Shown: positions 49,685-59,206, counted from the stretch's first letter. The stretch is 64,000 bases of DNA from Clavibacter michiganensis (GCF_016907085.1 NZ_JAFBBJ010000001.1:2542001-2606000), one strand, 5' to 3'. The notes: generated by a model from the letters alone, not told the origin. Program-made: numbers and translations.

Positions 49685-52675
49685 ATGTCCCACCTCGACG
49701 ACGTCGCCCCGGGATCCGCCTCGCGGCTGCCGCCGCGCGCCCGCTTCGCGACGGACGCGCCCGTCCACCCGCTCGGCGGCGACTGGCACTTCCGCCTGCT
49801 GCCGGAGGCGCCGGTCGACCGGGCCGACGCGCCGCCCGAGGTCGCGGATCCATCCCTCGACGACGCCGCGCTCGACGCGGCCGGCTGGACGACGCTGCCC
49901 GTGCCGTCGCACTGGGTGCTGCACGGCCACGGATCGCCCGCGTACACGAACCTGCAGTACCCGTTCCCCATCGACCCGCCCCACGTGCCCGACGCGAACC
50001 CGACCGGCGAGCACCGGCGCGCGTTCACGCTGCCTGGCTCGTTCGCGGACGCCCAGCGGGTGCTGCTGCGCACCGACGGGATCGAGGGGCTCGCCACCTT
50101 CTGGGTGAACGGCGTCGAGGCGGGCTGGACGACCGGCAGCCGCCTGACGACCGAGATCGACGTGACGGAGGTGCTCGTGCCCGGCGAGAACGTGCTCGGG
50201 ATCCGGGTGCACCAGTGGTCCGCCGCCTCCTACCTCGAGGACCAGGACCAGTGGTGGCTGCCCGGGATCTTCCGCCCGGTCGAGCTGCTCGCCCGGCCCG
50301 CCGATGCCCTCGACGACGTGCGCGTGCGGGCCGACCGCGACCCGGTCGACGGATCCGGCCGCCTCGAGCTGGAGGTCGACGGCGCGTTCCCCGTGCTGGT
50401 GCGCGTGCCGGAGCTCGGGATCCACGTGAGGTGGGAGACCCCGGCCGACGTCGCTCCCGTCGCGATCCCCGCCGTCGACGCGTGGAGCGCCGAGCGGCCG
50501 CGCCTCTATGACGCGACCGTGTCATCGCCGGGCGAGAAGGCGACGCTGCGGATCGGCTTCCGCACGGTGCGCATCGAGGGCGACGCGCTCCTCGTCGACG
50601 GCCGCCGGCTCACCTTCCGCGGCGTCAACCGCCACGAGTCGCACCCCGAGCGCGGCCGCGTGTTCGACGAGGCCGAGGCGCGCGCCGACCTCGAGCTGAT
50701 GAAGCGGAACGGCGTGAACGCGATCCGCACCTCCCACTACCCGCCGCATCCGCGCCTCATCGACATCGCCGACGAGCTCGGCTTCTGGGTAGTGCTCGAG
50801 TGCGACCTCGAGACCCACGGCTTCTGGGACGTCGAGTGGCGCGACAACCCCTCCGACGACCCGCGCTGGCGGGATGCGTACCTCGACCGCATCGCCCGCA
50901 CGGTGGGCCGCGACCGCAACCACCCGTCGATCGTGATGTGGTCGCTCGGCAACGAGTCCGGCACCGGGCGCAACATCGCGGCCATGTCGGCGTGGGTGCG
51001 GCGCGCGGATCCCACCCGGCCCGTGCACTACGAGGGCGACCTCACGGGCGAGCACACCGACGTCTACTCCCGCATGTACCCGACGCTCGAGGAGATCGAC
51101 TCGGTGTGCGGCACGCCCGTGGCGAGCATCCACGAGACCACGGGCGCGACGGGCGCGAAGCAGCGCGCGAAGCCGTTCATCCTGTGCGAGTACGGGCACG
51201 CGATGGGCAACGGGCCCGGATCCCTCGCCGACTACGAGGACGCGATCGACCGCTGGCCGCGCCTGCACGGCGGCTTCGTCTGGGAGTGGCGCGACCACGG
51301 GCTGCTCGCGCGCACCGCCGACGGCCGCCCCTTCCACGCGTACGGCGGCGACTTCGGCGAGCCCGTGCACGACGGGCCCTTCGTGATGGACGGCCTCCTG
51401 CTCTCCGACGGCACGCCCACGCCCGGCCTCGCCGAGCTCGCCGCCGTCATCGCGCCCGTGCGGGTGCGCGTCGCGGGCGACGGATCCGGCGTGCGGGTGG
51501 AGAACCGGCGGCACAGCGCGTCCACCGACGACGTCGACCTGGTGTGGATCCTCGCCCACGACGGCCGGCCCGTCGCCCGCGGGATCCTCGAGCACGCGCC
51601 CCTCGCGGCCGGTGCCGCCACGACGATCCCGCTGCCGCCCGAGGCGCGCGCCGCCGGGCACGCCGAGGAGGCGCACGTGACGGTGCAGGTCGTCACCCGA
51701 CATGACGCGCCCTGGGCCGAGGCGGGGCACGTCGTGTCGTCGCATCAGGCGCTCGTGCGCGACCGGCCCGCGCCGAGGCCGCGTCCCGCCGGCCGCTGGC
51801 ACGGGGACGCGCTCGGCGTCGGCACGTTCGACGCGCGCGGCGACCTCGTCGCGTGGTCCGGCGTCCCCGTGCGCGGGCCGCGGCTCGAGCTGTGGCGCGC
51901 GCCCACGGAGAACGACCGCGGGGCCGGCCAGGGATCCTACGAGCTGGCCGAGCCCGAGCTGACCCGCGGCCGCGGCGCCGAGGAGACGCCGCCGTCGGCC
52001 GACCGGTGGCGGGAGCGCGGGCTCCACCGGCTCACCCACCGGCTGCTCGGATCCATCCGCACGGCCGACGGCCTCGAGACGCGGATGCGCGTGCAGGCCG
52101 CGCACTCCGGCGCGGGCGTCGACGTCGCCTTCCGCTGGACGGCGACCGATCGCGGCCTGCTGCTCGCCACCGAGGTCGTGCCGTTCGGCACGTGGGACTG
52201 CACCTGGCCGCGGGTCGGCGTGCGCATCGACCTGCCGTCCGCCCTCGCCGAGCACCCGGTCGCGTGGCACGGGACCGGGCCGGGGGAGTCGTACGCCGAC
52301 AGCGGCACCGCCGTGCGGGTCGGCCGCTTCGCGTCGAGCGTCGACGGCCTCGCGGTCGCCTACGCCCGCCCGCAGGAGACGGGCCACCGCCCCGGGCTTC
52401 GCTCGCTCGTGATCGGCGACGCGTCCGCGACCCCGCTCACCGTGAGCACCGTGCCCGACGCCGCCGGCCACCGCCCCGGCTTCCAGCTCTCCCGCTGGAC
52501 CCCGCAGCAGATGACCGACGTCGGCCACCCGCACGAGCTGCCGGCACCCGACGGCCTCCACCTGCTCCTCGACGACGCGCAGCACGGCCTCGGATCCCGC
52601 GCGTGCGGCCCCGACGTGCTCCCGCGCCACGCGCTCTGGCCGTCGCTGCGCACGTGGGAGGTGCTTCTGGGGTAG
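49685..52675 (+). CDS. GH2 beta-galactosidase (LacZ-like)
   Basis: 996 residues, close to E. coli LacZ (about 1020). Domains in order: sugar-binding jelly roll (PLGGDWHFRLL, VPSHWVLHGHGSPAYTNLQYPFPIDPPHVPD), immunoglobulin-like, TIM barrel (RGVNRHESHPERGRVFDEAEARADLELMKRNGVNAIRTSHYPPHPRLID), a second Ig-like domain and the C-terminal Bgal small-chain sandwich (WRAPTENDRG, WHGTGPGESYADS). Acid/base Glu424 in SLGNESGTG and nucleophile Glu502 in ILCEYGHAMGN are present. No signal peptide, so it works on imported sugars. The start ATG has GGAGAC upstream. Last gene of the kinase-ABC-NagB-like operon. Confidence 0.94.
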   Translation: MSHLDDVAPGSASRLPPRARFATDAPVHPLGGDWHFRLLPEAPVDRADAPPEVADPSLDDAALDAAGWTTLPVPSHWVLHGHGSPAYTNLQYPFPIDPPHVPDANPTGEHRRAFTLPGSFADAQRVLLRTDGIEGLATFWVNGVEAGWTTGSRLTTEIDVTEVLVPGENVLGIRVHQWSAASYLEDQDQWWLPGIFRPVELLARPADALDDVRVRADRDPVDGSGRLELEVDGAFPVLVRVPELGIHVRWETPADVAPVAIPAVDAWSAERPRLYDATVSSPGEKATLRIGFRTVRIEGDALLVDGRRLTFRGVNRHESHPERGRVFDEAEARADLELMKRNGVNAIRTSHYPPHPRLIDIADELGFWVVLECDLETHGFWDVEWRDNPSDDPRWRDAYLDRIARTVGRDRNHPSIVMWSLGNESGTGRNIAAMSAWVRRADPTRPVHYEGDLTGEHTDVYSRMYPTLEEIDSVCGTPVASIHETTGATGAKQRAKPFILCEYGHAMGNGPGSLADYEDAIDRWPRLHGGFVWEWRDHGLLARTADGRPFHAYGGDFGEPVHDGPFVMDGLLLSDGTPTPGLAELAAVIAPVRVRVAGDGSGVRVENRRHSASTDDVDLVWILAHDGRPVARGILEHAPLAAGAATTIPLPPEARAAGHAEEAHVTVQVVTRHDAPWAEAGHVVSSHQALVRDRPAPRPRPAGRWHGDALGVGTFDARGDLVAWSGVPVRGPRLELWRAPTENDRGAGQGSYELAEPELTRGRGAEETPPSADRWRERGLHRLTHRLLGSIRTADGLETRMRVQAAHSGAGVDVAFRWTATDRGLLLATEVVPFGTWDCTWPRVGVRIDLPSALAEHPVAWHGTGPGESYADSGTAVRVGRFASSVDGLAVAYARPQETGHRPGLRSLVIGDASATPLTVSTVPDAAGHRPGFQLSRWTPQQMTDVGHPHELPAPDGLHLLLDDAQHGLGSRACGPDVLPRHALWPSLRTWEVLLG

Positions 52676-52713
52676 TCGCGGTCGATGTCGGTGGTGGGCG
52701 CTTCACTGCGCGC

Positions 52714-53750
52714 ATGGATTTCGGATCGTCCCCCATATCCCCCTCGCGCTACGACGACGTGCTCGCCGAGCTGAAGGATCGCGTGCACGCCGCCCGTCAT
52801 GCAGCGCAGCGGCGGGTGAACATCGAGCTCGTCGTCCTCTACTGGCGCATCGGTGCCACACTCGTGCGACGATCCGACGATCCGACGAGCAGGCGTGGGG
52901 AAGCGGGGTCATCGCGCGTCTCGCGGCCGACCTGCGAGCGGAGTTCCCGGAGATGAAGGGCTTCTCGCCTCGGAATCTCATCTACATGCGCTCCTTCTCG
53001 CGCGCCTGGCCAGATCCGGCAATCGCGCAACGGCCTGTTGCGCAATTGCCCTGGGGGCACATCACGGTGCTGCTGAGCCGACTGGACACGCAGGCGGATC
53101 GCGACTGGTACGCCTCCCGCAGCGTCGCCCGGGGCTGGTCGCGCAACGTCCTCGAGCACCACATCCGCACGCGTCTCCATGAGCGGTCGGCGATAGCGTC
53201 GACGAACTTCGATCGCGCCCTGGAGCCGGACCAATCGGATCTCGCCCGGCAGCTCACGAAGGACCCGTACGTCCTCGACTTCCTCGCGGTGGACGGCGAC
53301 GCCAGGGAGCGCGAGCTGGAGCAGGCGCTCGTCGACCGGATCATCGACACGCTGCGTGAGCTCGGCGAGGGCTTCGCGTTCGTCGGCCGCCAGGTCCACT
53401 TCGACGTGGACGGCGACGACTTCTTTGTCGACCTCCTGTTCTTCCACGTCGAGCAGCTCCGCTACGTCGTCATCGAGCTGAAGACGGGCCGCTTCCGTCC
53501 GGAGCAGCTGGGGCAGCTCGGCTTCTACGTCGCGCTGGTCGACGACCGCTTGCGCCGGGCCCATCACGCGGACACCGTCGGCCTCCTGCTCGTGGCGGGG
53601 AAGACGGACGCGGTGGTGCGGTACTCGCTGGCCGGACAACGCGCGCCGGTCGCCGTGTCGAGCTACGACCTCCTCCCGGCGGCCGAGCGCGCCGCCCTCC
53701 CGTCGGAAGCCGTGCTCGCGCGGGCTGTCCGGGATCCGCGCGAGCCGTGA
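52714..53750 (+). pseudogene. DUF1016 (YhcG-type PDDEXK nuclease) gene, frameshifted by an 8-bp tandem duplication
   Basis: The N-terminal part (from the ATG at 52714, PSRYDDVLAELKDRVHAARHAAQRRVNIELVVLYWRIG) and the C-terminal part (from about 52885, AWGSGVIARLAADLRAEFPEMKGFSPRNLIYMRSF through DFLAVDGDARERELEQALVDRII, FVDLLFFHVEQLRYVVIELKTG to 53750) are in different frames. The switch falls at GACGATCC repeated twice (52868-52883). Removing one copy restores LVRRSDEQAWGSG and one reading frame of 342 codons plus stop, the usual size of DUF1016 proteins, with the PDDEXK-like D-x-LFFH and IELKTG residues. So the gene is intact but for one 8-base insertion. A start at ATG 52953 could still give the nuclease half alone. 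Confidence 0.88.
52868..52883 (+). repeat. 8-bp tandem duplication causing the frameshift
   Basis: GACGATCC at 52868-52875 and again at 52876-52883, followed by the related GACGAGCA. Loss of one unit restores the DUF1016 reading frame exactly. Confidence 0.9.
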
Positions 53751-53829
53751 ACGTCGAGGGGGCGCGCATCCGCCGGCGCTAGGCTCCATGCGCGCGCATG
53801 GAACTGATCCGTGCGAGAAGGAGCACCCC

Positions 53830-54402
53830 ATGAGCACCACCTACCGCGTCGGCTACCTCGTCGGCAGCCTGTCGTCCACCTCCATCAACCGGGCCCTGTC
53901 GCTCGCCCTCAAGCGCCTCGGCGCCCAGGCCGGCCTCGAGCTCACCGAGATCCCGATCCAGCCGCTGCCCTTCTACAGCGCGGACATGGACGGCGAGTAC
54001 CCCGAGGTCGCGAACGCGTTCAAGGCGGCCATCGCCGACGCCGACGCGATCATGATCGTCACGCCCGAGTACAACCGCTCGGTGCCCGGCGTGCTGAAGA
54101 ACGCGCTCGACTTCGCGAGCCGCCCCTACGGCGAGAACGCGTTCCAGGGCAAGCCCAGCGCGGTCATCGGCACGTCCATCGGCGCGGTCGGCACAGCCGT
54201 CGCGCAGCAGCACCTGCGCAGCATCCTGTCGTTCCTCGCGTCGCCCGAGCTCTCGCAGCCCGAGGCCTACATCCAGACCACCGAGGGTCTGATCTCCCCC
54301 GAGGGCGCGATCTCGAACGCCGGCACCGAGGAGTTCCTCGTCAGCTGGCTGCAGGCCTTCCACGCGCACATCGAGAAGAACCTGCAGGCCGTCTCCGCGT
54401 AG
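53830..54402 (+). CDS. NAD(P)H-dependent FMN reductase (flavodoxin-like)
   Basis: 190 residues. The flavin phosphate loop region GSLSSTSINRALSLAL (about 12-27) and the TPEYNRSVPGVLKNALDFASRP motif (about 78-99) are hallmarks of the NADPH-dependent FMN reductase / chromate-quinone reductase family (SsuE/YieF-like), cytosolic and usually homodimeric or tetrameric. GTSIGAVGTAVAQQHLRSIL supplies another FMN contact region. It reduces free or bound flavin, quinones or metals at the expense of NAD(P)H. Start ATG at 53830 with AGGAG 7 bases upstream. It is a single gene, 79 bases after the broken nuclease gene, ending at a strong convergent terminator. No context points to a specific electron acceptor. 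Confidence 0.9.
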   Translation: MSTTYRVGYLVGSLSSTSINRALSLALKRLGAQAGLELTEIPIQPLPFYSADMDGEYPEVANAFKAAIADADAIMIVTPEYNRSVPGVLKNALDFASRPYGENAFQGKPSAVIGTSIGAVGTAVAQQHLRSILSFLASPELSQPEAYIQTTEGLISPEGAISNAGTEEFLVSWLQAFHAHIEKNLQAVSA

Positions 54403-54419
54403 CGGACACGACGCACGTC

Positions 54420-54455
54420 ACGCGGGGCCCGGGCGGGAACGTCCGGGCCCCGCGT
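54420..54455. terminator. bidirectional terminator between FMN reductase and GH127
   Basis: A perfect 13-bp stem: ACGCGGGGCCCGG (54420-54432) with CCGGGCCCCGCGT (54443-54455) across a 10-base loop. Both flanking genes converge on it, with stops at 54402 and 54466. Confidence 0.9.
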
Positions 54456-54465
54456 CGTCGGCGGG

Positions 54466-56787
54466 TCAGCGCCGCAGCTGGATCCCGAGCACGTCCCGCG
54501 TGCGACCGCCCGGCACCGCGTGCACCGACACCGTGACCGCCCCGGCGGGGGAGCCGGCGCGCATCCGGTCGGTGATCCGCACGTCGAGCGCGTCGTCGTC
54601 GGCCTCGCCGCCGAGCTCGCGCGGGACCGCGTCCGCCTCGACGTCGCCGACGCGGATCGACTGGCCGCCGCCGACGTCGTCACCCCGGCGCAGTCGCACG
54701 CGCACCGCGGTCGCCGTGCCGTCCGGGTCGCGCAGCTCGTAGGAGAACCAGCCGGTCGCGCTCCGCCAGTGCACGCCGTCGGCGCCTCGGGCCCGCGTGC
54801 CCTCTCCCCGGAAGCCGTGATCCACCTCGGGCTGCTGCTCACCGGCGACCACCTCGTCGACCACGTCGGTGTCGGTGCCCGCGGCGTCCATCGTGCGCAG
54901 CTCGGCGGCGCGCGTCACGGGATCCGCGCCCGTCGGCCAGACCAGCGTGCACCGCTCGTCGTGGATCCCCGCGAACGGCTCGAGCGCGACGGCGACCGGA
55001 CCGCCGTCCCGCCAGGCGTCGAGGCGGAACGCGAGCGACGCGCGGTCGACGAGGGCGACGGCGTCGGCGGGATCGTCCGCGGTGATCACGGGCGTGCGCT
55101 CGAGCGGGACCTTCGGCGCGGGCGACACGTGGCCCATGCGCGAGTCCTCCGCGAGCGATCCCGCGATCCCGGCGACGCCGTCGCGCGAGGCCAGCGCCAC
55201 GGGCCCGTACCGGAACGAGGTCCACGCGGATCCGTCGGGCAGGCGCTCGGCCCGCACCTCCATCCCGAGGTGCACGGTCACGACCGTCTCGCCCGACCAC
55301 GTGCGGCGGATCGGCACCGCGTCGACGCCGGGCATGACGGGTACCGCCGCGTCTCCGACGTGCACCTCCATCGACGTCGCCCACCCTGGTCGCCGTAGCC
55401 GCACCTCCAGGTCGGCGGGCGCGTCGGCCGTGATCGTGACGGTCGCGTACCCCGTGCGCGCCACGTCCCCGTCGATGCGCGCCCTGATCCCACGCTCGGC
55501 CCAGTCCACCGAAGCCGGCACGTAGAGGTCCACGAGCAGCGCATCGTCGCCCGCGCGCGCGAACACCTGCTCGCCGTAGCGCGCGTGGTTCTCCATCCCG
55601 GTGCCGACGCAGCACCACATCGACTCCTCGGCCACCGAGTACACGCGGTGGTGCGCCGGTCGGAGCGACGTGAAGTAGACGAGCCCGCCGTGCTCGGGGT
55701 GCTGCGTGGAGAGGATGTGGTCGAGGGTCGTGCGCTCGACCTGGTCGAGGATCGCCGGATCCCCCGTCCGCTCGAAGCGCAGCCGCGCGAGCTCGAGCAT
55801 GTTGTAGCTGTTGCAGGTCTCCGGCCCCTGCTCGTCGAGCACCATCGGCGCGAAGTCGCGCGACGGGTGGAAGTGCTCGCGCACGCTGTTGCCGCCGATC
55901 ACGACGCTCCGCCGCTGCACCACCGACTCCCAGAACGCGTCCGATGCGGCGACGAGGCGCGCGTCTCCCGTCATCCGCCCGAGCCGCTCGATCCCGATGA
56001 CCTTGGGGATCTGCGTGTTGGCGTGCAGCCCGTCGAGCTCGTCGCGGCCGGCGGCGAGTGGATCCACCAGCGCGCGCTGCGCGAATCGCTGCGCCTCGGC
56101 GAGCAGGTCGGCGCGCCCGGTGATCCCGGCGAGCGTCGCGAACGCGTCGCACATGCCGCCGTGCTCGGTCGCGAGCATGCCCTCGAACTGCTCGTCGTCG
56201 AGGTGCGCCGAGACGCCGAGCCACCAGTCGGCCATGCCCTCCGCCATGCGCAGGGCTCGCGCGGATCCCGTGTGCTCGTGCGCGTGGAGCAGCCCGCGGA
56301 GCGTCTTGTGCAGGTTGTAGAGCGGCACCCATCGTCCCTCGAGGTCGAACGTGTCCGCCTCTATCCGGCCCGAGGCCACTGTGCGGCCGAACTCCCGGCC
56401 GTCGGGCACGCCACCGAGCCATCCGTCGCCGGCCGCCTCCTGGCAGCGCTCGAGCACGTCGAGCATGTGCTCGAGGCGGGGGAGCAGGCGGGGATCGCCG
56501 GTCGCGGCGTGCAGCTGCGCCAGCGCGGAGAGGTAGTGGCCGCCGATGTGCCCGTCGAGGCCGATCGCCTCCCAGCTGCCGTAGCTCGGCGCGGGGGAGT
56601 CGAGCCCGGCCTCGCGGAGGAACGGCGCGAGCAGCCGGTCGGGATCCAGGCGCAGCACGTACTCGACGTCCGTGAGCTGCGCGTGCCGGAGCGGCCCGTC
56701 CCCGAGGCGCACGGCGGAGAGCGGGAACACCTGGACCGCGCCGTGGTCGGCGGCGGCGGGACGCGGGGCTGCGGGGAGTGCGGTCAT
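54466..56787 (-). CDS. GH127 beta-L-arabinofuranosidase (DUF1680 family)
   Basis: 773 residues without a signal peptide. An (alpha/alpha)6 barrel occupies about 25-460, with GSWEAIGLDGHIGGHYLSAL, WVPLYNLHKTLRGLLHAH and IGGNSVREHFHP, followed by beta-sandwich domains. The Zn/catalytic set of GH127 is present: Glu323 and Cys325 in PETCNSYNML and the Cys392-Cys393 pair in MWCCVGTGMENH; one of these Cys is the nucleophile in HypBA1. Characterised relatives release beta-L-arabinofuranose from hydroxyproline-linked oligosaccharides of plant extensins. ATG at 56787 with GAGGATCC upstream. Divergent from the ABC importer behind LacI-type operators, so it likely shares that regulation. Confidence 0.9.
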   Translation of the reverse strand: MTALPAAPRPAAADHGAVQVFPLSAVRLGDGPLRHAQLTDVEYVLRLDPDRLLAPFLREAGLDSPAPSYGSWEAIGLDGHIGGHYLSALAQLHAATGDPRLLPRLEHMLDVLERCQEAAGDGWLGGVPDGREFGRTVASGRIEADTFDLEGRWVPLYNLHKTLRGLLHAHEHTGSARALRMAEGMADWWLGVSAHLDDEQFEGMLATEHGGMCDAFATLAGITGRADLLAEAQRFAQRALVDPLAAGRDELDGLHANTQIPKVIGIERLGRMTGDARLVAASDAFWESVVQRRSVVIGGNSVREHFHPSRDFAPMVLDEQGPETCNSYNMLELARLRFERTGDPAILDQVERTTLDHILSTQHPEHGGLVYFTSLRPAHHRVYSVAEESMWCCVGTGMENHARYGEQVFARAGDDALLVDLYVPASVDWAERGIRARIDGDVARTGYATVTITADAPADLEVRLRRPGWATSMEVHVGDAAVPVMPGVDAVPIRRTWSGETVVTVHLGMEVRAERLPDGSAWTSFRYGPVALASRDGVAGIAGSLAEDSRMGHVSPAPKVPLERTPVITADDPADAVALVDRASLAFRLDAWRDGGPVAVALEPFAGIHDERCTLVWPTGADPVTRAAELRTMDAAGTDTDVVDEVVAGEQQPEVDHGFRGEGTRARGADGVHWRSATGWFSYELRDPDGTATAVRVRLRRGDDVGGGQSIRVGDVEADAVPRELGGEADDDALDVRITDRMRAGSPAGAVTVSVHAVPGGRTRDVLGIQLRR

Positions 56788-56848
56788 CGGGATCCTCGGC
56801 TCTCGGATGCGGGCGCGGCGGCGGTGCCGTACCCGGATCGACCCGCCC

Positions 56849-56893
56849 TTGACGGGCAGTACATCGATGCACATAATCTAGTACAACGATGTA
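56849..56893 (+). promoter_or_regulatory. promoter with two LacI-type operators for the second sugar ABC operon
   Basis: A -35 box TTGACG (56849-56854) and -10 box CATAAT (56872-56877) are spaced by 17 bases. One operator, TACATCGATGCA (56860-56871), fills the spacer, and a second, TACAACGATGTA (56882-56893), covers the likely transcription start. Both are near-palindromes of TACATCGATGTA with the central CG typical of LacI-family sites. The LacI regulator at 60203 is the obvious candidate. The second site would also affect transcription toward GH127. Confidence 0.75.
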
Positions 56894-56969
56894 GAAGGCA
56901 CCACGGCGGTGCGTGCGGCCATGCGGCCGAGTCCCTCGGGGCCGACACGTCACGGACACGAGGAGCGCG

Positions 56970-58259
56970 ATGAAGCGGACCACGAGGAGGCTGGTCGCCG
57001 CGGCGACCCTCACGATCACGGGCCTCGCGCTCAGCGGGTGCTCCGCGGGATCCGGCGGCGGCGAGGGCGACGGGACCATCGAGCTCTGGATCCGCGACTA
57101 CGAGAAGGCCCTCGTCGAGCCGCTCGCCGACGCGTACAACGCCACGCACGAGACGCAGGTCGAGATCACGCTCGTCCCCTCGCCCAGCTACGTGCAGAAG
57201 CTCGCGACCTCCATCGCGGGTGGCGACCCGCCGGACGCGGCCGCCCTCGACCTGGTCTTCACGCCGTACTTCGCGCAGGCCGGCGCCCTCGTCGACATCA
57301 CCGACCGGGTCGACGCGCTCGGCTACGCCGACGACTTCAGCCCCGCGCACGCATCCGTCTCGGCGTTCGACGACCGCACCTACGCAGTGCCGTTCACGGG
57401 CGACGCGTCGGTGCTCTTCTACAACAAGACGCTCTTCGCCGAGGCCGGGCTCGACCCGGAGGATCCGCCGACTACCCACGCGGAGATCCGCGCGGCTGCG
57501 AAGGCCATCACCGCGCTCGGCGACAGCACCTACGGCTACTCCATCCCCGGCGCGTGCGGCGGCTGCCTCATCTTCGGCTTCACTCCGCTGATCTGGGGCG
57601 GCGGCGGCAACGTGCTCTCCGCCGACGGCCGCACTGCGACCCTCGACAGCCCGGAGGTCGCCGAGGGGCTCGAGCTCCTGCGCGGAATGTGGACCGACGG
57701 CAGCATGCCGTCGCTCGCCCAGACCGACGCCGGCCCCAACACCGCGACCGCGTTCCAGCAGGGCACGGTCGGCATGATCGCCGACGGCACCGCCACCATG
57801 GGCGCGCTGGTGGCCGGCGGCACGGTCGACTTCGGTGTCACGCCGCTGCCCGGCAAGGACGGCGGATCCGCGTCCTTCGGCGGCGGCGACACCCTTGCGA
57901 TCCTCGAGGGCTCCGACGACGCCGACGCGGCGTGGGAGTTCGTCGAGTGGGCGACGGGAGCGGAGGCCCAGACGATCCTCGCCGAGCAGTCGGTCGTGCC
58001 CATCCGCACCGACCTGCTCGACGAGGTCTACGTGCCGCAGGACCCGCGCTACAGCGTGTTCGCGGATGCGCTCCGGGTGGGCCACGTGCCGTTCAGCCCG
58101 GTCGAGAACGAGCTGTTCAACGACAACAACGGGGTCTGGGTCAACCTGATCTCGCAGTCCGTGTTCGGCGGCGGGATCCCGGAGGCGCAGCGCGAGGCCC
58201 AGGCCGAGGCGCAGCGCATCCTCGACTCCGTCGTCTACGTCGAGGAGGACGAGAAGTGA
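56970..58259 (+). CDS. sugar ABC transporter substrate-binding lipoprotein
   Basis: 429 residues. Lipobox ALSGC places lipidated Cys24; the mature domain is a family 1 solute-binding protein (IELWIRDYEKALVEPLADAYNATHETQVEITLVPSPSY, YAVPFTGDASVLFYNKTLFAEAGLD, WGGGGNVLS, FGGGDTLAILEGSDDADAAWEFVEWATG). Upstream are the LacI-type promoter at 56849 and AGGAG at 56961. Paired with GH127 across the divergent region, arabinofuranosyl oligosaccharides from plant cell-wall glycoproteins are the best guess for the ligand. No ATPase gene accompanies it. It shows only modest similarity to the binding protein at 45689. Confidence 0.9.
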   Translation: MKRTTRRLVAAATLTITGLALSGCSAGSGGGEGDGTIELWIRDYEKALVEPLADAYNATHETQVEITLVPSPSYVQKLATSIAGGDPPDAAALDLVFTPYFAQAGALVDITDRVDALGYADDFSPAHASVSAFDDRTYAVPFTGDASVLFYNKTLFAEAGLDPEDPPTTHAEIRAAAKAITALGDSTYGYSIPGACGGCLIFGFTPLIWGGGGNVLSADGRTATLDSPEVAEGLELLRGMWTDGSMPSLAQTDAGPNTATAFQQGTVGMIADGTATMGALVAGGTVDFGVTPLPGKDGGSASFGGGDTLAILEGSDDADAAWEFVEWATGAEAQTILAEQSVVPIRTDLLDEVYVPQDPRYSVFADALRVGHVPFSPVENELFNDNNGVWVNLISQSVFGGGIPEAQREAQAEAQRILDSVVYVEEDEK

Positions 58260-59206
58260 CCGCACCCGTGATCACCCGGCTGCAGGGCGCCGTGGCGTCC
58301 CCTGCCCGCAGCGCGGTGCGCGACCGCGGCGGCATGGCGAGGAGGCGGCGCCGCACCGGCATCCTCCTGGCGCTGCCCGCCCTCGTGATGCTCGTGACGT
58401 TCTTCATCTGGCCGCTGATGCGCACCATCGCGATGTCGACGTACACCTGGCCGCTGCTCGGCAACCGGGCCTTCACCGGCCTGGCCAACTACGTCGAGGC
58501 GTTCCAGGACGCCGCCTTCCTCAAGGCGGTCGGGTTCACGCTCGTCTACACGGCGGTGGTGACCCCGGTGCTCCTCGTGATCGGCCTCGTGCTGGTGCTC
58601 CTCATCCAGCGCCGCACGCGCACCGCCCGCATCTTCCAGTCGATCTTCTTCCTGCCGGTCGTGGTCGGTCTCGCCTCCGCGAGCTACCTCTTCCTCTTCA
58701 TGTGGCAGCCGGTGATCGGGCCGACCATGAAGGCGCTGGCCGGCATCGGGCTGCTCGACGTGTCGACGAACATGTTCGGCGGGAACGTGACCGCGTTCCT
58801 CGTGGTCGTCAGCATGGTCGCGTGGAAGTCCGCGGGGCTCCAGATGCTGCTCCTGCTCTCGGGCTTCCAGTCGATCCCGCAGGAGGTGAACGAGGCGGCC
58901 GAGGTGGACGGATCCACGCGCTGGCAGCGGTTCTTCCACATCACGCTGCCGCTGCTGCGGCCGACCCTCGCGCTCGTGCTGGTGTTCAGCGTGGCCGGGT
59001 CCCTGTTGGCGTTCGACCAGTTCTACATCATGACCGCGGGCGGGCCGGACAACGGCACCATCACGGCGGTCTACGAGATCTACCGCTCCTCGTTCATCCG
59101 GCTCGACCTCGGCTACGGGGCCGCGCTCTCCATCATCCTCATGGTCGTCCTCGGCCTCGTCAGCGCAGCCCAGATGCTGCTCCTCCGGAACTCGGACCAC
59201 TCATGA
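58256..59206 (+). CDS. sugar ABC transporter permease (MalF/UgpA-type)
   Basis: 316 residues. About 30 cytoplasmic residues precede six membrane segments starting TGILLALPALVMLVTFFIWPLMRTIAMS. EAA motif: EVNEAAEVDGSTRWQRFFHITLPLLRPTLALVL. The MTAGGPDNGT stretch before the last segments is typical of MalF-type subunits. GTG start overlaps the binding protein stop (GTGA). Works with the permease encoded next. Confidence 0.9.
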   Translation: MTAPVITRLQGAVASPARSAVRDRGGMARRRRRTGILLALPALVMLVTFFIWPLMRTIAMSTYTWPLLGNRAFTGLANYVEAFQDAAFLKAVGFTLVYTAVVTPVLLVIGLVLVLLIQRRTRTARIFQSIFFLPVVVGLASASYLFLFMWQPVIGPTMKALAGIGLLDVSTNMFGGNVTAFLVVVSMVAWKSAGLQMLLLLSGFQSIPQEVNEAAEVDGSTRWQRFFHITLPLLRPTLALVLVFSVAGSLLAFDQFYIMTAGGPDNGTITAVYEIYRSSFIRLDLGYGAALSIILMVVLGLVSAAQMLLLRNSDHS

